From positions 1 to 64,000 of the forward strand of contig NZ_JAATOO010000022.1 in the NCBI RefSeq assembly GCF_011806575.1: a stretch of DNA of 64,000 nt, read 5' to 3'. The DNA comes from Vibrio hepatarius (lineage in GTDB: Bacteria; Pseudomonadota; Gammaproteobacteria; Enterobacterales; Vibrionaceae). Each line of letters opens with the position of its first letter. The first letter of the stretch is position 1. The position numbers were made by a program, and so were the translations under genes. This document shows, piece after piece, positions 1 through 8,593 of the stretch. The notes under the pieces are model-generated. The model was given only the letters and a program-made list of their open reading frames with translations, ran no database searches and was not told the DNA's origin.

Positions 1-134
1 CGTCACGTTGGCAAGCCCTTTTTGCAGTTTTTTTTGATTTTTTTGCCTTTTGGGTATTTTCTATCCAAAAGCATCTGTTTTAGGTACTCTTCTATCACTT
101 GTCAGCCCTAAACTAGCATATATAAGGATAAAAA

Positions 135-683
135 ATGAGCGCTTTACGCAGTTACAAAGGAATCACTCCGCAGATCGGCCAACGAGTTTATATCGATAGT
201 AGCTCAGTCTTGGTGGGCGACATTCAAATTGGCGACGATTCGAGTATTTGGCCACTCGTTGCTGCCCGTGGTGATGTAAACCATATCCATATCGGCGAGC
301 GCAGCAATGTTCAGGACGGTAGCGTATTGCACGTCACTCATAAGAATGCTGAAAATCCTAACGGTTACCCTCTTATTATTGGTAACGATGTCACCATCGG
401 CCACAAAGTAATGCTGCACGGCTGCACTATTCACGACCGAGTACTCGTTGGAATGGGCACGATTGTATTGGATGGTGTCGTGGTTGAAGAAGAAGTGATG
501 ATTGGCGCAGGTAGCTTAGTGCCACCAGGAAAGACTTTGGAGAGTGGTTTCTTGTACGTAGGAAGCCCGGTTAAGCAAGCTCGCCCTTTAAGCGATAAAG
601 AACGAGCCTTTTTGCAAAAGTCTGCCGACAACTATGTACAGAATAAAGAAGACTACTTACATCAAGTCGAAGAAATCAGCTAA
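135..683 (+). CDS. yrdA: gamma-carbonic-anhydrase-like hexapeptide protein YrdA
   Basis: This 182-residue protein is a left-handed beta-helix built of hexapeptide repeats (roughly residues 20-140, isoleucine/valine at every sixth position). It belongs to the gamma-class carbonic anhydrase family, in which histidines between neighbouring coils bind a metal. The HIHIG, VLHVTH and IGHKVMLHG segments carry histidines at the expected spacing, so metal binding is likely; carbonic anhydrase activity of YrdA-type proteins is less certain. The start ATG follows AAGGA. The gene runs convergently into the DUF1488 gene, overlapping it by 8 bases at the 3' ends. The aroE neighbourhood is as in Escherichia coli. 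Confidence 0.93.
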   Translation: MSALRSYKGITPQIGQRVYIDSSSVLVGDIQIGDDSSIWPLVAARGDVNHIHIGERSNVQDGSVLHVTHKNAENPNGYPLIIGNDVTIGHKVMLHGCTIHDRVLVGMGTIVLDGVVVEEEVMIGAGSLVPPGKTLESGFLYVGSPVKQARPLSDKERAFLQKSADNYVQNKEDYLHQVEEIS

Positions 684-942
684 CGACTTCTATCTGACCA
701 GACGCGTCAAACTCTTCCTCTTCTATTAGTTCTTCAGCAAGCTCTTCCAGTTCAAAACGGCACTGGGTAAACACATCAAGAGCTTGCTGCTTATCTTCTA
801 TTTTCTGCCCAGAGATTTTTTCCAGTTCGGCTTGACGGATAAAGCACTCAATCAAGGCTCCAGATTGCTGAGCTGGGAACGTCACGGCTTGTTGTTCTTC
901 ATCCCAGCTTTGGATATCGGGGAATAGAATCGATTGATTCAT
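676..942 (-). CDS. DUF1488 family protein (YrdB-like)
   Basis: This small acidic protein of 88 residues has the conserved opening of DUF1488 proteins (ILFPDIQSWD, then a VTFPAQ block) and a glutamate-rich helix near the C-terminus (residues 65-80). The family's function is unknown. Its start codon overlaps the aroE stop codon by one base, so it is probably translated after aroE from the same mRNA. The aroE-yrdB-yrdA neighbourhood of E. coli has the same three families. Confidence 0.88.
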   Translation of the reverse strand: MNQSILFPDIQSWDEEQQAVTFPAQQSGALIECFIRQAELEKISGQKIEDKQQALDVFTQCRFELEELAEELIEEEEFDASGQIEVVS

Positions 943-1775
943 TATGCGCCTTCTAAGTTTCTTCTAAGTTCACGTAAGATCTGTTTGGTACCCGGTCTTA
1001 AACCACGCCACAACATAAAGCTTTCTGCCGCTTGGCCCACCAACATACCGAGTCCATCGTACGCCGCCGCGACACCATGCTCCATTGCCCATTGATTAAA
1101 CGCAGTTTTCCCCGTGCCATACATCATGTCATACGCGTAAGTATGTCGGGTAAAGATAATGGGAGATATCGCAGGCAGTTCGCCTGATAAGCTCGCAGAC
1201 GTGGAGTTAATAACCACGTCGAATGCATGATCGATTTCGTTCATAGCCAGCGCTTTAATCTCGCCATAGGGTGAGAATAGCTCAGCCAGTTGCTCTGCTT
1301 TTGATAAGGTGCGGTTGGTAATGATGATTTCTGCTGGTTGCTGGTCGAGCAAGGGTTTAATAACACCACGCGCCGCGCCACCCGCGCCAATTAATAAAAT
1401 ACGAGCCCCCGCTAGCGGGACTTGATATTGCAACAAGTCTTGCACTAGCCCTTCACCGTCAGTGTTATCACCAATGATATCGCCGTCATCCAGCTTTTTC
1501 AGCGTATTCACCGCTCCAGCCAATTTGGCGCGTTCGGTCAATCGAGTGGCAAATTGATACGCCTCTTCTTTAAAAGGTACGGTGATGTTACACCCCTTAC
1601 CGCCCGTAGCGAAAAACTCTTTCGCCGCTGGGACAAAACCATCAACAGGCGCGAGTTCTGCGGTATAGGTTAATGACTGATTCGTCTGGCGAGCAAATAA
1701 CGTATGAATGAAGGGGGATTTACTGTGTCCAATGGGGTTACCAAAAACGGCGTAACGATCAGTTTGCTGTGTCAT
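942..1775 (-). CDS. aroE: shikimate dehydrogenase AroE
   Basis: AroE reduces 3-dehydroshikimate to shikimate with NADPH in the cytosolic chorismate pathway. The 277-residue protein has the N-terminal substrate motif GNPIGHSKSP (about residues 12-21), the NITVPFK segment holding the catalytic lysine, DNTDGEG, and the nucleotide-binding loop GAGGAARG. The C-terminal DGLGMLVGQAAESF helix is also typical. Length is normal (E. coli 272). It is downstream of hemF, but a terminator hairpin stands between, so aroE-DUF1488 may have its own promoter. Confidence 0.97.
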   Translation of the reverse strand: MTQQTDRYAVFGNPIGHSKSPFIHTLFARQTNQSLTYTAELAPVDGFVPAAKEFFATGGKGCNITVPFKEEAYQFATRLTERAKLAGAVNTLKKLDDGDIIGDNTDGEGLVQDLLQYQVPLAGARILLIGAGGAARGVIKPLLDQQPAEIIITNRTLSKAEQLAELFSPYGEIKALAMNEIDHAFDVVINSTSASLSGELPAISPIIFTRHTYAYDMMYGTGKTAFNQWAMEHGVAAAYDGLGMLVGQAAESFMLWRGLRPGTKQILRELRRNLEGA

Positions 1776-1789
1776 ATCCTTACCTACAG

Positions 1790-1825
1790 AAAAAATAAAG
1801 GGTCAATGCCTAAACAATGACCCTA
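1790..1825 (-). terminator. rho-independent terminator after hemF
   Basis: Read on the minus strand, the 7-base stem AGGGTCA/TGACCCT with a 13-base imperfect loop is followed by a T-rich run (TTATTTTT). It lies about 27 bases past the hemF stop and just before aroE, so it probably limits tsaC-hemF read-through into aroE. Confidence 0.6.
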
Positions 1826-1851
1826 TCACTATCTATATAAGGAGAAAAGCT

Positions 1852-2769
1852 TTACCACTCTCTCGGTTTGAGGAAGTGATCGTACAACTCGGCTTCTGGT
1901 GAACCCGGCTCAACTTGGTAGCTGTATTCCCAGCGAGCCAAAGGTGGCATCGACATTAAGATGGATTCTGTACGTCCACCACTTTGTAAGCCAAATAAGG
2001 TGCCACGGTCAAAGACGAGGTTGAACTCAACATAACGACCACGTCGGTATAGCTGGAACTGACGTTCGCGCTCACCATACTCGGTATCTTTGCGACGCTC
2101 TACTATCGGAATATACGCTTGGGTATACCCTTTACCAACCGCTTTGATGTAATCTAAACACTTATCAAACTCCCATTGGTTGAGGTCATCAAAGAATAAA
2201 CCACCGACACCACGCGTTTCATCGCGATGGGGTAAATAGAAGTATTTGTCACACCAAGCTTTGTGTTCTGCATAAACCTCTTCACCAAACGGTGCACACA
2301 CTTCTTTGGCTACGTCGTGCCAGTACTGCGCATCCTGTTCGAACGGGTAAAATGGAGTTAAGTCAAAGCCACCACCAAACCACCAGATCGGCTCTTCGCC
2401 TTCTTTCTCAGCGATAAAGAAACGGACATTCGCGTGCGAAGTCGGTACATACGGGTTATTCGGGTGCATCACTAATGAAACTCCCATCGCCTCAAAGTGA
2501 CGCCCTGCCAGTTCCGGACGGTGCGCCGTCGCTGATGCGGGCATCTGTTTGCCCTGAACGTGCGAGAAGTTCACCCCGCCTTGTTCAAAGACCGCACCGT
2601 CTTTCATTACGCGCGTGCGGCCACCGCCACCGAGTCGCTCTCCCGGCTCGCGGTGCCAAGCGTCTTCGACAAACGTCGCTTGGCCGTCAACTTGCTCTAG
2701 TTGCTGACAAATTGAATCTTGTAGATCCATTAAGAACTGTTTAACCGCTTGTTTATTTATGGCTGACAT
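1852..2769 (-). CDS. hemF: oxygen-dependent coproporphyrinogen III oxidase HemF
   Basis: HemF oxidatively decarboxylates coproporphyrinogen III to protoporphyrinogen IX using O2, in the heme pathway. The 305-residue sequence carries the family hallmarks: GGGGRTRVM near residue 47, the VNFSHVQG block, WWFGGGFDLTPFYP (about residues 128-141), RGVGGLFFDD and RYVEFNLVFDRGTLFGLQSGGR. The length fits the family (E. coli 299). It lies 11 bases after tsaC and is probably co-transcribed with it. Confidence 0.98.
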   Translation of the reverse strand: MSAINKQAVKQFLMDLQDSICQQLEQVDGQATFVEDAWHREPGERLGGGGRTRVMKDGAVFEQGGVNFSHVQGKQMPASATAHRPELAGRHFEAMGVSLVMHPNNPYVPTSHANVRFFIAEKEGEEPIWWFGGGFDLTPFYPFEQDAQYWHDVAKEVCAPFGEEVYAEHKAWCDKYFYLPHRDETRGVGGLFFDDLNQWEFDKCLDYIKAVGKGYTQAYIPIVERRKDTEYGERERQFQLYRRGRYVEFNLVFDRGTLFGLQSGGRTESILMSMPPLARWEYSYQVEPGSPEAELYDHFLKPREW

Positions 2770-2780
2770 TCTGTTTCCTG

Positions 2781-3341
2781 TTAACCCTGTCTTAATACGT
2801 GTGAGGTTTTTGCATCGCGAATTTCGCTGGGCTTATCTCGACCCCCTGTTGCACCGACTAAAATCGCCACCAGTTGGTCACCCAACTGTTGCTGTACTTG
2901 CTCAGTGGTCATACACGGTGGTTGGCCGGTCAAATTTGCGCTGGTAGAGGTTAACGGCTTTCCAAAGGCATTACACATCTTTTGTACCAAAGGATGATCG
3001 CTAACACGCACCGCAATAGAGTTGTGTTCGCCTGAGACCCATTTCGACACTCGCTCGCTCGACGGCATAATCCAAGTCACAGGCCCCGGCCAAGTCTGCT
3101 TTACGTCATTGAGCTGCGTTTGAGATAACTGGCTTTCATCGATATAAGGCTGCAACTGTTGATAACTGGCGGCAATCAAGATCAGTCCCTTTTCGACTGG
3201 TCGCTGTTTCAGCGCTAACAATTTTTGAATCGCTTCTGGATTGTCGGGATCGCAGCCGACACCAAACACGCCTTCGGTCGGGTAGGCGATCACTTCGCCG
3301 TCTTGCAACGCTTTAAGTACCTGGTCAAAGTTGTCCACCAT
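2781..3341 (-). CDS. tsaC: threonylcarbamoyl-AMP synthase TsaC
   Basis: TsaC (YrdC/RimN) makes threonylcarbamoyl-AMP from threonine, bicarbonate and ATP, the first step of the t6A37 modification of ANN-decoding tRNAs. The 186-residue protein is a single YrdC domain. AYPTEGVFGVGCDP near the N-terminus, LKQRP, the central GPVTWIMP and the TSANLTGQPP motif form the nucleotide and threonine site. Length matches the short bacterial TsaC form (E. coli 190) rather than the longer Sua5 form. It is the first gene of the tsaC-hemF pair and is divergent from purE. Confidence 0.96.
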   Translation of the reverse strand: MVDNFDQVLKALQDGEVIAYPTEGVFGVGCDPDNPEAIQKLLALKQRPVEKGLILIAASYQQLQPYIDESQLSQTQLNDVKQTWPGPVTWIMPSSERVSKWVSGEHNSIAVRVSDHPLVQKMCNAFGKPLTSTSANLTGQPPCMTTEQVQQQLGDQLVAILVGATGGRDKPSEIRDAKTSHVLRQG

Positions 3342-3447
3342 CGATTCCTATTCAATCTCGCTTATTTCTCGCTGTCAGTTTACAAACAATCACCGAGTGA
3401 GACTAAAGCTATTTATTTTTAATTTTCATCATCCTATTTCAAACCCT

Positions 3448-3463
3448 GCGCAAACGTTTGCTT
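3448..3463. promoter_or_regulatory. PurR operator upstream of purEK
   Basis: The 16-base site GCGCAAACGTTTGCTT matches 14 of 16 positions of the PurR consensus (ACGCAAACGTTTGCGT), including the whole central CAAACGTTTG. It ends 73 bases before the purE start. Repression of purE/purK by PurR with hypoxanthine or guanine is the known arrangement in enteric bacteria; regulation here is inferred from the site. Confidence 0.85.
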
Positions 3464-3536
3464 CAAGTAAAAATCCCCGTATAATGCGCACAAACTGATC
3501 CTCACCTATATTAGTGCAGCGTTTAAGGAGTTTGAG

Positions 3537-4022
3537 ATGAAAGTCGGTATCATCATGGGTTCAAAATCAGATTGGCCAACCATGAAGCTCGCAGCAGAAA
3601 TGCTCGACAAGTTCGGTGTTGAGTACGAAACCAAAGTTGTTTCCGCTCACCGTACACCTCAACTACTTGCCGATTACGCGAACAGTGCAAAAGAACGCGG
3701 ACTCAAAGTAATTATTGCTGGCGCTGGCGGTGCGGCTCACCTACCAGGAATGGCGGCAGCCTTTACCAGCTTGCCTGTTTTGGGCGTACCGGTTCAATCT
3801 CGCGCTCTAAAAGGCATGGACTCACTGCTATCCATTGTTCAAATGCCAAAAGGTATCGCAGTAGGCACCTTAGCAATTGGCGAAGCTGGTGCAGCGAACG
3901 CAGGCATTCTTGCGGCGCAAATCATAGGCACTCACGATGAAAGCGTGATGGCAAAAGTGGAAGCATTCCGCAATGAACAGACGGAAACCGTTCTAGCTAA
4001 CCCAAACCCAGCAGAGGACTAA
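3537..4022 (+). CDS. purE: N5-carboxyaminoimidazole ribonucleotide mutase PurE
   Basis: PurE converts N5-CAIR to CAIR in de novo purine synthesis. The 161-residue class I protein has the MGSKSDWPTM loop at residues 8-17, SAHRTP (catalytic histidine, about 41-46), GAGGAAHLPGM and GVPVQS. Start ATG is preceded by AAGGAG. It is separated from purK by 4 bases, and the two enzymes act in succession (PurK, then PurE). Confidence 0.98.
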   Translation: MKVGIIMGSKSDWPTMKLAAEMLDKFGVEYETKVVSAHRTPQLLADYANSAKERGLKVIIAGAGGAAHLPGMAAAFTSLPVLGVPVQSRALKGMDSLLSIVQMPKGIAVGTLAIGEAGAANAGILAAQIIGTHDESVMAKVEAFRNEQTETVLANPNPAED

Positions 4023-4026
4023 TCTG

Positions 4027-5163
4027 ATGCACGTTTTAGTGTTAGGCGCAGGGCAACTGGCTCGCATGATGTCACTCGCAGGTGCGCCGCTAAACATTGA
4101 GATTTCCGCGTATGACGTTGGTAGTGAAACTATCGTTCACCCGCTCACTCAAACCGTGCTAGGGAAAGGGTTAGAAAATGCCATCGCTAAAGCCGATGTT
4201 ATTACTGCCGAGTTTGAACACATTCCTCACGATATCTTGGCGATCTGCGAACAAAGCGGAAAATTCTTACCCTCGGCGCAAGCGATCAAAGCTGGTGGTG
4301 ACCGCCGCATCGAAAAGGCCTTACTCGACGATGCCGGCGTACGTAACGCGAAATACTACGTGATTCAAACGAGAGAAGACCTTGACCTCGCGATTGAACA
4401 CGTTGGTATTCCAATGGTACTAAAAAGCGCTTTGGGAGGTTATGACGGCAAAGGCCAATGGCGCCTGAAGCAACTCGACCAAGTTGAGGCGATTTGGGCT
4501 GAAATGGCAGCTTGTATTGCAGAAACCGAGACTCAAGCGATTGTCGCCGAAGAGTTTGTTCCGTTTAGCCGTGAAGTGTCCTTGGTCGGCGCGCGTGGCA
4601 AAGACGGCTCGGTTGCGGTTTACCCATTGGCAGAAAACGTACACACCGACGGTGTACTCAGCCTATCGACCGCGATCTCAGACTTAGAGTTGCAGCAACA
4701 AGCCAACGAAATGTTCACCGCCGTGGCAGAAACACTCAATTATGTCGGCGTACTTGCACTGGAGTTTTTTGACGTAGATGGCGCACTGCTGGTTAACGAG
4801 ATTGCACCGCGTGTACACAACTCAGGGCACTGGACGCAACAAGGCGCAGAGACGTGTCAGTTTGAAAACCACCTGCGTGCAGTGTGTGGTTTACCGCTAG
4901 GCAGCACTAAACTGATTCGTGAAACCTCGATGATTAATATCTTGGGTGAAGACAGCGTACCTAACACCGTATTGGAAATGGCAGGCTGTCACGTTCACTG
5001 GTACGGCAAAGAGAAACGTCCTGGACGTAAGATGGGGCATATCAACGTCTGTGGTGACTACTCTGGTGAACTACAGCGCAATCTCTGTGCGCTCGCGGAT
5101 GTACTGGATAAACAAGCGTTTCCCGCCGTGCATCAATTCGCAGCCAGTGTATTGGCAGACTAA
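4027..5163 (+). CDS. purK: N5-carboxyaminoimidazole ribonucleotide synthase PurK
   Basis: PurK uses ATP and bicarbonate to carboxylate AIR to N5-CAIR, the substrate of PurE. The 378-residue ATP-grasp enzyme begins with the GAGQLARMM loop, has TAEFEHIP, the ATP-grasp lysine segment VLKSALGGYDGKGQW (about residues 130-146), VAEEFVPF, and the Mg-binding NEIAPRVHNSGHWTQ. Length is near the family norm (E. coli 355). It is second in the purEK operon and is followed directly by a strong terminator. Confidence 0.98.
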   Translation: MHVLVLGAGQLARMMSLAGAPLNIEISAYDVGSETIVHPLTQTVLGKGLENAIAKADVITAEFEHIPHDILAICEQSGKFLPSAQAIKAGGDRRIEKALLDDAGVRNAKYYVIQTREDLDLAIEHVGIPMVLKSALGGYDGKGQWRLKQLDQVEAIWAEMAACIAETETQAIVAEEFVPFSREVSLVGARGKDGSVAVYPLAENVHTDGVLSLSTAISDLELQQQANEMFTAVAETLNYVGVLALEFFDVDGALLVNEIAPRVHNSGHWTQQGAETCQFENHLRAVCGLPLGSTKLIRETSMINILGEDSVPNTVLEMAGCHVHWYGKEKRPGRKMGHINVCGDYSGELQRNLCALADVLDKQAFPAVHQFAASVLAD

Positions 5164-5167
5164 TAAA

Positions 5168-5196
5168 CAAAAACGGCGCTCAATGCGCCGTTTTTT
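5168..5196. terminator. bidirectional terminator between purK and yrdD
   Basis: The stem CGGCGC/GCGCCG with loop TCAAT is flanked by an A-run on the left and a T-run on the right, so it can terminate purEK on the plus strand and yrdD on the minus strand. It overlaps the yrdD stop by two bases. Confidence 0.85.
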
Positions 5197-5779
5197 ATTT
5201 CTCTTCTTGAACGTGATGACATTTCCTATCCGCACATTGGTATTTGCTGCCGCTGGCTGACTTCTTTTCTATCAGCAGAGGATAACCACATTTCTCGCAC
5301 TTTCCTGCGACGGGTGGCTGATTGACAGCAAACTTGCACTTCGGATAGTTATCGCACGCATAAAACAATTTACCAAAGCGGGTCTTTCGCTCCACCAGCT
5401 GACCTTTTGCACATTCCGGGCAAGAAATGGACGGCGCTTCTTTGTCGTCTTCGGGTTGGTCAAGCGATTCTATATGATGGCATTGAGGATAGTTGCTACA
5501 ACCGATAAACATGCCATAGCGACCTTGGCGCAACACCAACTCACTCGCACATTCCGGACAAGGAATGCCAAGCTCTTTGATGATATGGCCATCGTTTTGG
5601 TGTAGGGGTTTGATAAAGTCACAAACTGGGTATTGGTCACAGCCCAAAAATGGACCATGCTTGCCATGGCGAAGGTGTAGTTCACCATGGCGTTGTTCTG
5701 ATTGACACTTAGGGCAGGTTTGGTGCTCTAGTGCATGTTCATGAGCTGAAAACAGCTGATGGTCGATCTTACTGCTCAT
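5195..5779 (-). CDS. yrdD: topoisomerase I-type zinc-ribbon protein YrdD
   Basis: The 194-residue protein consists almost wholly of four C4 zinc ribbons like those of the C-terminal tail of topoisomerase I. The pairs are CPKC...C-x4-C (about 22-49), CPEC...C-x4-C (about 74-99), CPEC...C-x4-C (about 119-146) and CEKC...C-x4-C (about 159-187). There is no catalytic topoisomerase domain. Binding to single-stranded DNA or RNA polymerase is plausible from the family, but the function is unproven. It lies in the minus-strand run LysM-dprA-smg-yrdD with a 15-base gap to smg. Confidence 0.92.
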   Translation of the reverse strand: MSSKIDHQLFSAHEHALEHQTCPKCQSEQRHGELHLRHGKHGPFLGCDQYPVCDFIKPLHQNDGHIIKELGIPCPECASELVLRQGRYGMFIGCSNYPQCHHIESLDQPEDDKEAPSISCPECAKGQLVERKTRFGKLFYACDNYPKCKFAVNQPPVAGKCEKCGYPLLIEKKSASGSKYQCADRKCHHVQEEK

Positions 5780-5794
5780 AACTTATCGCGGTAA

Positions 5795-6274
5795 TTAATG
5801 AAGAACACCTTGTTCTTTGGTGTACAACAACTCTTCCATAAGCGTGTAAGCATTTTCGTTGCCTGGTACGTTAAACAGCACCATCAGCACGATCCATTTC
5901 AGGTCATCCAGTTCAAACTCATCGGTTTCCAGCCCCATGATACGGTCAATGACCATTTCACGAGTTTCTGTCGTCAGAACATTGATTTGTTCTAAGAACA
6001 TCAAAAAACCACGACACTCAACGCTTAACCGTTCGCACTCTTTAGGCGTGTAAATACGAGTAGAACCCGAGGTGCTACACACGGAGATAGACGAATGGGC
6101 TTCACTTTGTTGGAGTGCCGCCAAATCTTCCAGCCAAACAAGGGCTTTGTAGATATCTTTTTGATGAAAACCAGCGCGAATAAGCTCTTCTTCCAGCTCA
6201 TCTTGATTGACCTGTAACTCTGCATCGCTATGGATGTAGGTTTCGAACAGATACATTAAAATATCCATCATCAT
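5795..6274 (-). CDS. smg: DUF494 family protein Smg
   Basis: Smg is a 159-residue acidic protein of unknown function found beside dprA in many proteobacteria. It is recognised by LMYLFETYIHSDAEL at the start, RIYTPKECERLSVECRGFLMFLEQI in the middle (positions about 92-117) and the ELDDLKWIVLMVLFN block near the end. Three ATG codons lie in a row at the start; the third matches the usual N-terminus of the family, while the GGAGGGG ribosome site is best placed for the first. It starts 2 bases after the dprA stop, so it is coupled to dprA. Confidence 0.93.
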   Translation of the reverse strand: MMMDILMYLFETYIHSDAELQVNQDELEEELIRAGFHQKDIYKALVWLEDLAALQQSEAHSSISVCSTSGSTRIYTPKECERLSVECRGFLMFLEQINVLTTETREMVIDRIMGLETDEFELDDLKWIVLMVLFNVPGNENAYTLMEELLYTKEQGVLH

Positions 6275-6276
6275 AG

Positions 6277-7392
6277 CTAGCCCCTCCCCTTTCGAATATA
6301 GCCACCAGAAACTGCAACAACGTGCCCTTCGAGCTCAAGCTCCAAAAGCTGCATCATGACGTCTTGTACAGGTATATTGGTCCTGCTTGCAAGAATATCA
6401 ACGGGTGTAGCCTCACTTCCTACGTTAGCTAACAGCTGAGGAAATGGCAATCGTTCTTTTGTTTCTATTTGCTCAAATAGCTCGGTTTGTACAGGTGGCT
6501 TATTTAGATCAGACCAGCGAACGAGGGTATCAATTTCATCCAGAATGTCTGAGACGTTTTGCACCAGACACGCACCCTGTTTAATCAATACGTTACAGCC
6601 GCGCCCTTGCGGATGATGGATAGAACTGGGAATCGCAAACACATCTCGACCTTGCTCAGCCGCGTAGCGGGCGGTAATCAAAGAACCGCTCTTTTCTGCC
6701 GCTTCCACCACCAATACGCCAGTGGATAAACCGCTGATGATGCGATTGCGACGTGGAAAATGATCGGCTTTCGGTTTAGCCGTCGGATGAAACTCAGAAA
6801 CCAGCGCGCCACTATCAACAATACGTGAGGCCAAACCTCGGTGACGAGCCGGATAAATTGTGTTCAGTCCACAGCCGAGCACCGCGACCGTCTGCCCTCC
6901 ACCTTTGAGTGCACCGTCATGGGCATACCCATCAACCCCCAATGCCAGACCACTGGTGATCACCAGTTGATGCTCGACCAATTCCTGAGCGAAGCTGCGC
7001 GCGGTATTTAATCCATCAATACTCGCGTTGCGACTTCCTACCATTGCAAGTTGAGGCTTAGCCAAACAAGAAACCTCCCCTTCAACAAACAGCACCGCTG
7101 GCGCAGAAAGCGTTTGTTTCAATAGTAGAGGGTAACGGCAATCATTGAGTAACAAGATATGGCGTTGATTGGAGGCGTTTGCCCATTCTAGGCACGCGTC
7201 CACATCTCGAGAAGACTGATTTTTGAGGTAATCGACTTGGGCTTGGGAGAACCCCATCGTCAATAGATCAGAAGGAGCTGACTCGACGAAAGTGGCAGGC
7301 TCATCGATCGCAGTCAGCTTATGAAACGTTTTAGGGCCAACTCTCGGCGTAAAGTAGAGCGCCAGCCACGCCGATAGCTCGACTTCGCTCAT
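6277..7392 (-). CDS. dprA: DNA-processing protein DprA (Smf)
   Basis: DprA loads RecA on incoming single-stranded DNA during natural transformation, which fits a vibrio. The 371-residue protein has an N-terminal SAM-like helical part (1-75), the Rossmann-like DNA-binding core with VGSRNAS (about 117-123), SGLALGVDGYAHDGAL and TVAVLGCGLNTIYP, then FPRRNRIISGLS and a C-terminal winged helix (about 305-365). Its start overlaps the stop of the LysM gene by 4 bases, so it is translationally coupled. Confidence 0.96.
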   Translation of the reverse strand: MSEVELSAWLALYFTPRVGPKTFHKLTAIDEPATFVESAPSDLLTMGFSQAQVDYLKNQSSRDVDACLEWANASNQRHILLLNDCRYPLLLKQTLSAPAVLFVEGEVSCLAKPQLAMVGSRNASIDGLNTARSFAQELVEHQLVITSGLALGVDGYAHDGALKGGGQTVAVLGCGLNTIYPARHRGLASRIVDSGALVSEFHPTAKPKADHFPRRNRIISGLSTGVLVVEAAEKSGSLITARYAAEQGRDVFAIPSSIHHPQGRGCNVLIKQGACLVQNVSDILDEIDTLVRWSDLNKPPVQTELFEQIETKERLPFPQLLANVGSEATPVDILASRTNIPVQDVMMQLLELELEGHVVAVSGGYIRKGRG

Positions 7393-8429
7393 TGAGACTC
7401 GTGAGTGAGCGGCGATTTAAGAATAGTTTCTTTCCCTACCGGTTCAGTACTTTCGGTGACGAGCGCCAAGCTAAAGTAAGGGTACGGACGAATGACCATC
7501 AAGTTACCAATACGGGTATCCGGCAAACGCGACTCATCGTTGTCATCACTTTCAATCGAGACTTCAACCCCCTGACTGTAAAGTTCAAACATCGAGCCTT
7601 GACGCAATTGGTCTTTTTCACCGCGGTCCAAAATCACCACTTGGTTTTGGCCAACGTACTGACTGCCTTCGAGTGAACCAAGGATATTAGCAAAGCTCTC
7701 TTTTGGCGTAGGGATTGGGTAGAATGTGGTTGAGAGAGAATGCATCTCCACGTCCACATCTGGTAGGGCAATGTCATCCACCATCACTTCTTGAGACTGA
7801 GTGACCACATTCAAGCCGCTAAACTGAGGTTGGGTTTCTTGCAACTCGGCAGTGGCGATTTTCTTCAATGCAATCACGGTACGATCGTCTCTTTGATACT
7901 CTTTTAGTGGGCGGTAGATCGTCCAAGTTTTCACTTGGTGCTCGCCAGTGATGTACAACAAGCCTTGATTGGATAGATACTTTTTGCCATCGCTCGCACC
8001 GAGCACTCTCGGGCTGGCGTCCAGTTCCGATGCGCTGAGTAAGCGATCCGATTCAATATAAGGCAGCACTAAACCCGCATTCACGGTCGATACCGCCTCT
8101 TTTTCTAATACGCGCACTTTCGGGCTGAGTTTTACCATCGGTTTGAGGCTTAACACCGGATGACCGTCACGCCAAATCAGACTCAGGCGATCTCCTGGGT
8201 AAATCAGATGGGGGTTGTCGATATCAGGGTTAACTTGCCACAGCCGCGGCCACAACCAAGGGCTATCAAGATACATCGCCGAGATATCCCAAAGCGTATC
8301 CCCTTTCACAACCGTGTAAGTCGTTGGTGCGTCTTGTTTTACACTCAACGGTTTTTGCTCGGCAAAGGTGGGAAACGCGAGACTTAATGACAACAAAGCA
8401 CTTACTGAAACCCCTAATCGACGTGGCAT
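7389..8429 (-). CDS. periplasmic LysM-domain protein
   Basis: The 346-residue protein starts at the ATG at 8429, where AGGA lies 8 bases upstream; an ATG seven codons earlier has no ribosome site. An N-terminal signal peptide (hydrophobic SVSALLSLSLAFPTFA) is followed by a LysM peptidoglycan-binding domain (about residues 38-85, YTVVKGDTLWDIS) and a long region without recognised catalytic residues. Such proteins sit upstream of dprA in many Gammaproteobacteria. A role at the cell wall is inferred from LysM only. It is divergent from def. Confidence 0.9.
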   Translation of the reverse strand: MPRRLGVSVSALLSLSLAFPTFAEQKPLSVKQDAPTTYTVVKGDTLWDISAMYLDSPWLWPRLWQVNPDIDNPHLIYPGDRLSLIWRDGHPVLSLKPMVKLSPKVRVLEKEAVSTVNAGLVLPYIESDRLLSASELDASPRVLGASDGKKYLSNQGLLYITGEHQVKTWTIYRPLKEYQRDDRTVIALKKIATAELQETQPQFSGLNVVTQSQEVMVDDIALPDVDVEMHSLSTTFYPIPTPKESFANILGSLEGSQYVGQNQVVILDRGEKDQLRQGSMFELYSQGVEVSIESDDNDESRLPDTRIGNLMVIRPYPYFSLALVTESTEPVGKETILKSPLTHESQ

Positions 8430-8593
8430 AACAATCATCCTGATACCCAATAAAACAATACAATCTCAGTTCAGCTAAACTGATTAGAAAAGAGTCAAAA
8501 ACGCAATGATGCTGTCATTTAGGTTATAAAATGTCTAGAATTGAGCCAACAAGGTTTATCCTGATTCGGCACAGTTCAACATTTCGAGTGTAT

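Noticed and set aside
1..134. Possible end of an upstream rRNA or other gene
   Set aside because: The first bases are T-rich with a short CTTTTGG/CCAAAAG hairpin, but no rRNA, tRNA or coding sequence can be recognised.
8531..8593. 21-codon extension at the start of def
   Set aside because: The conserved N-terminus MSVLQVLTFPDD begins at 8594, and the extension has no similarity to deformylases.
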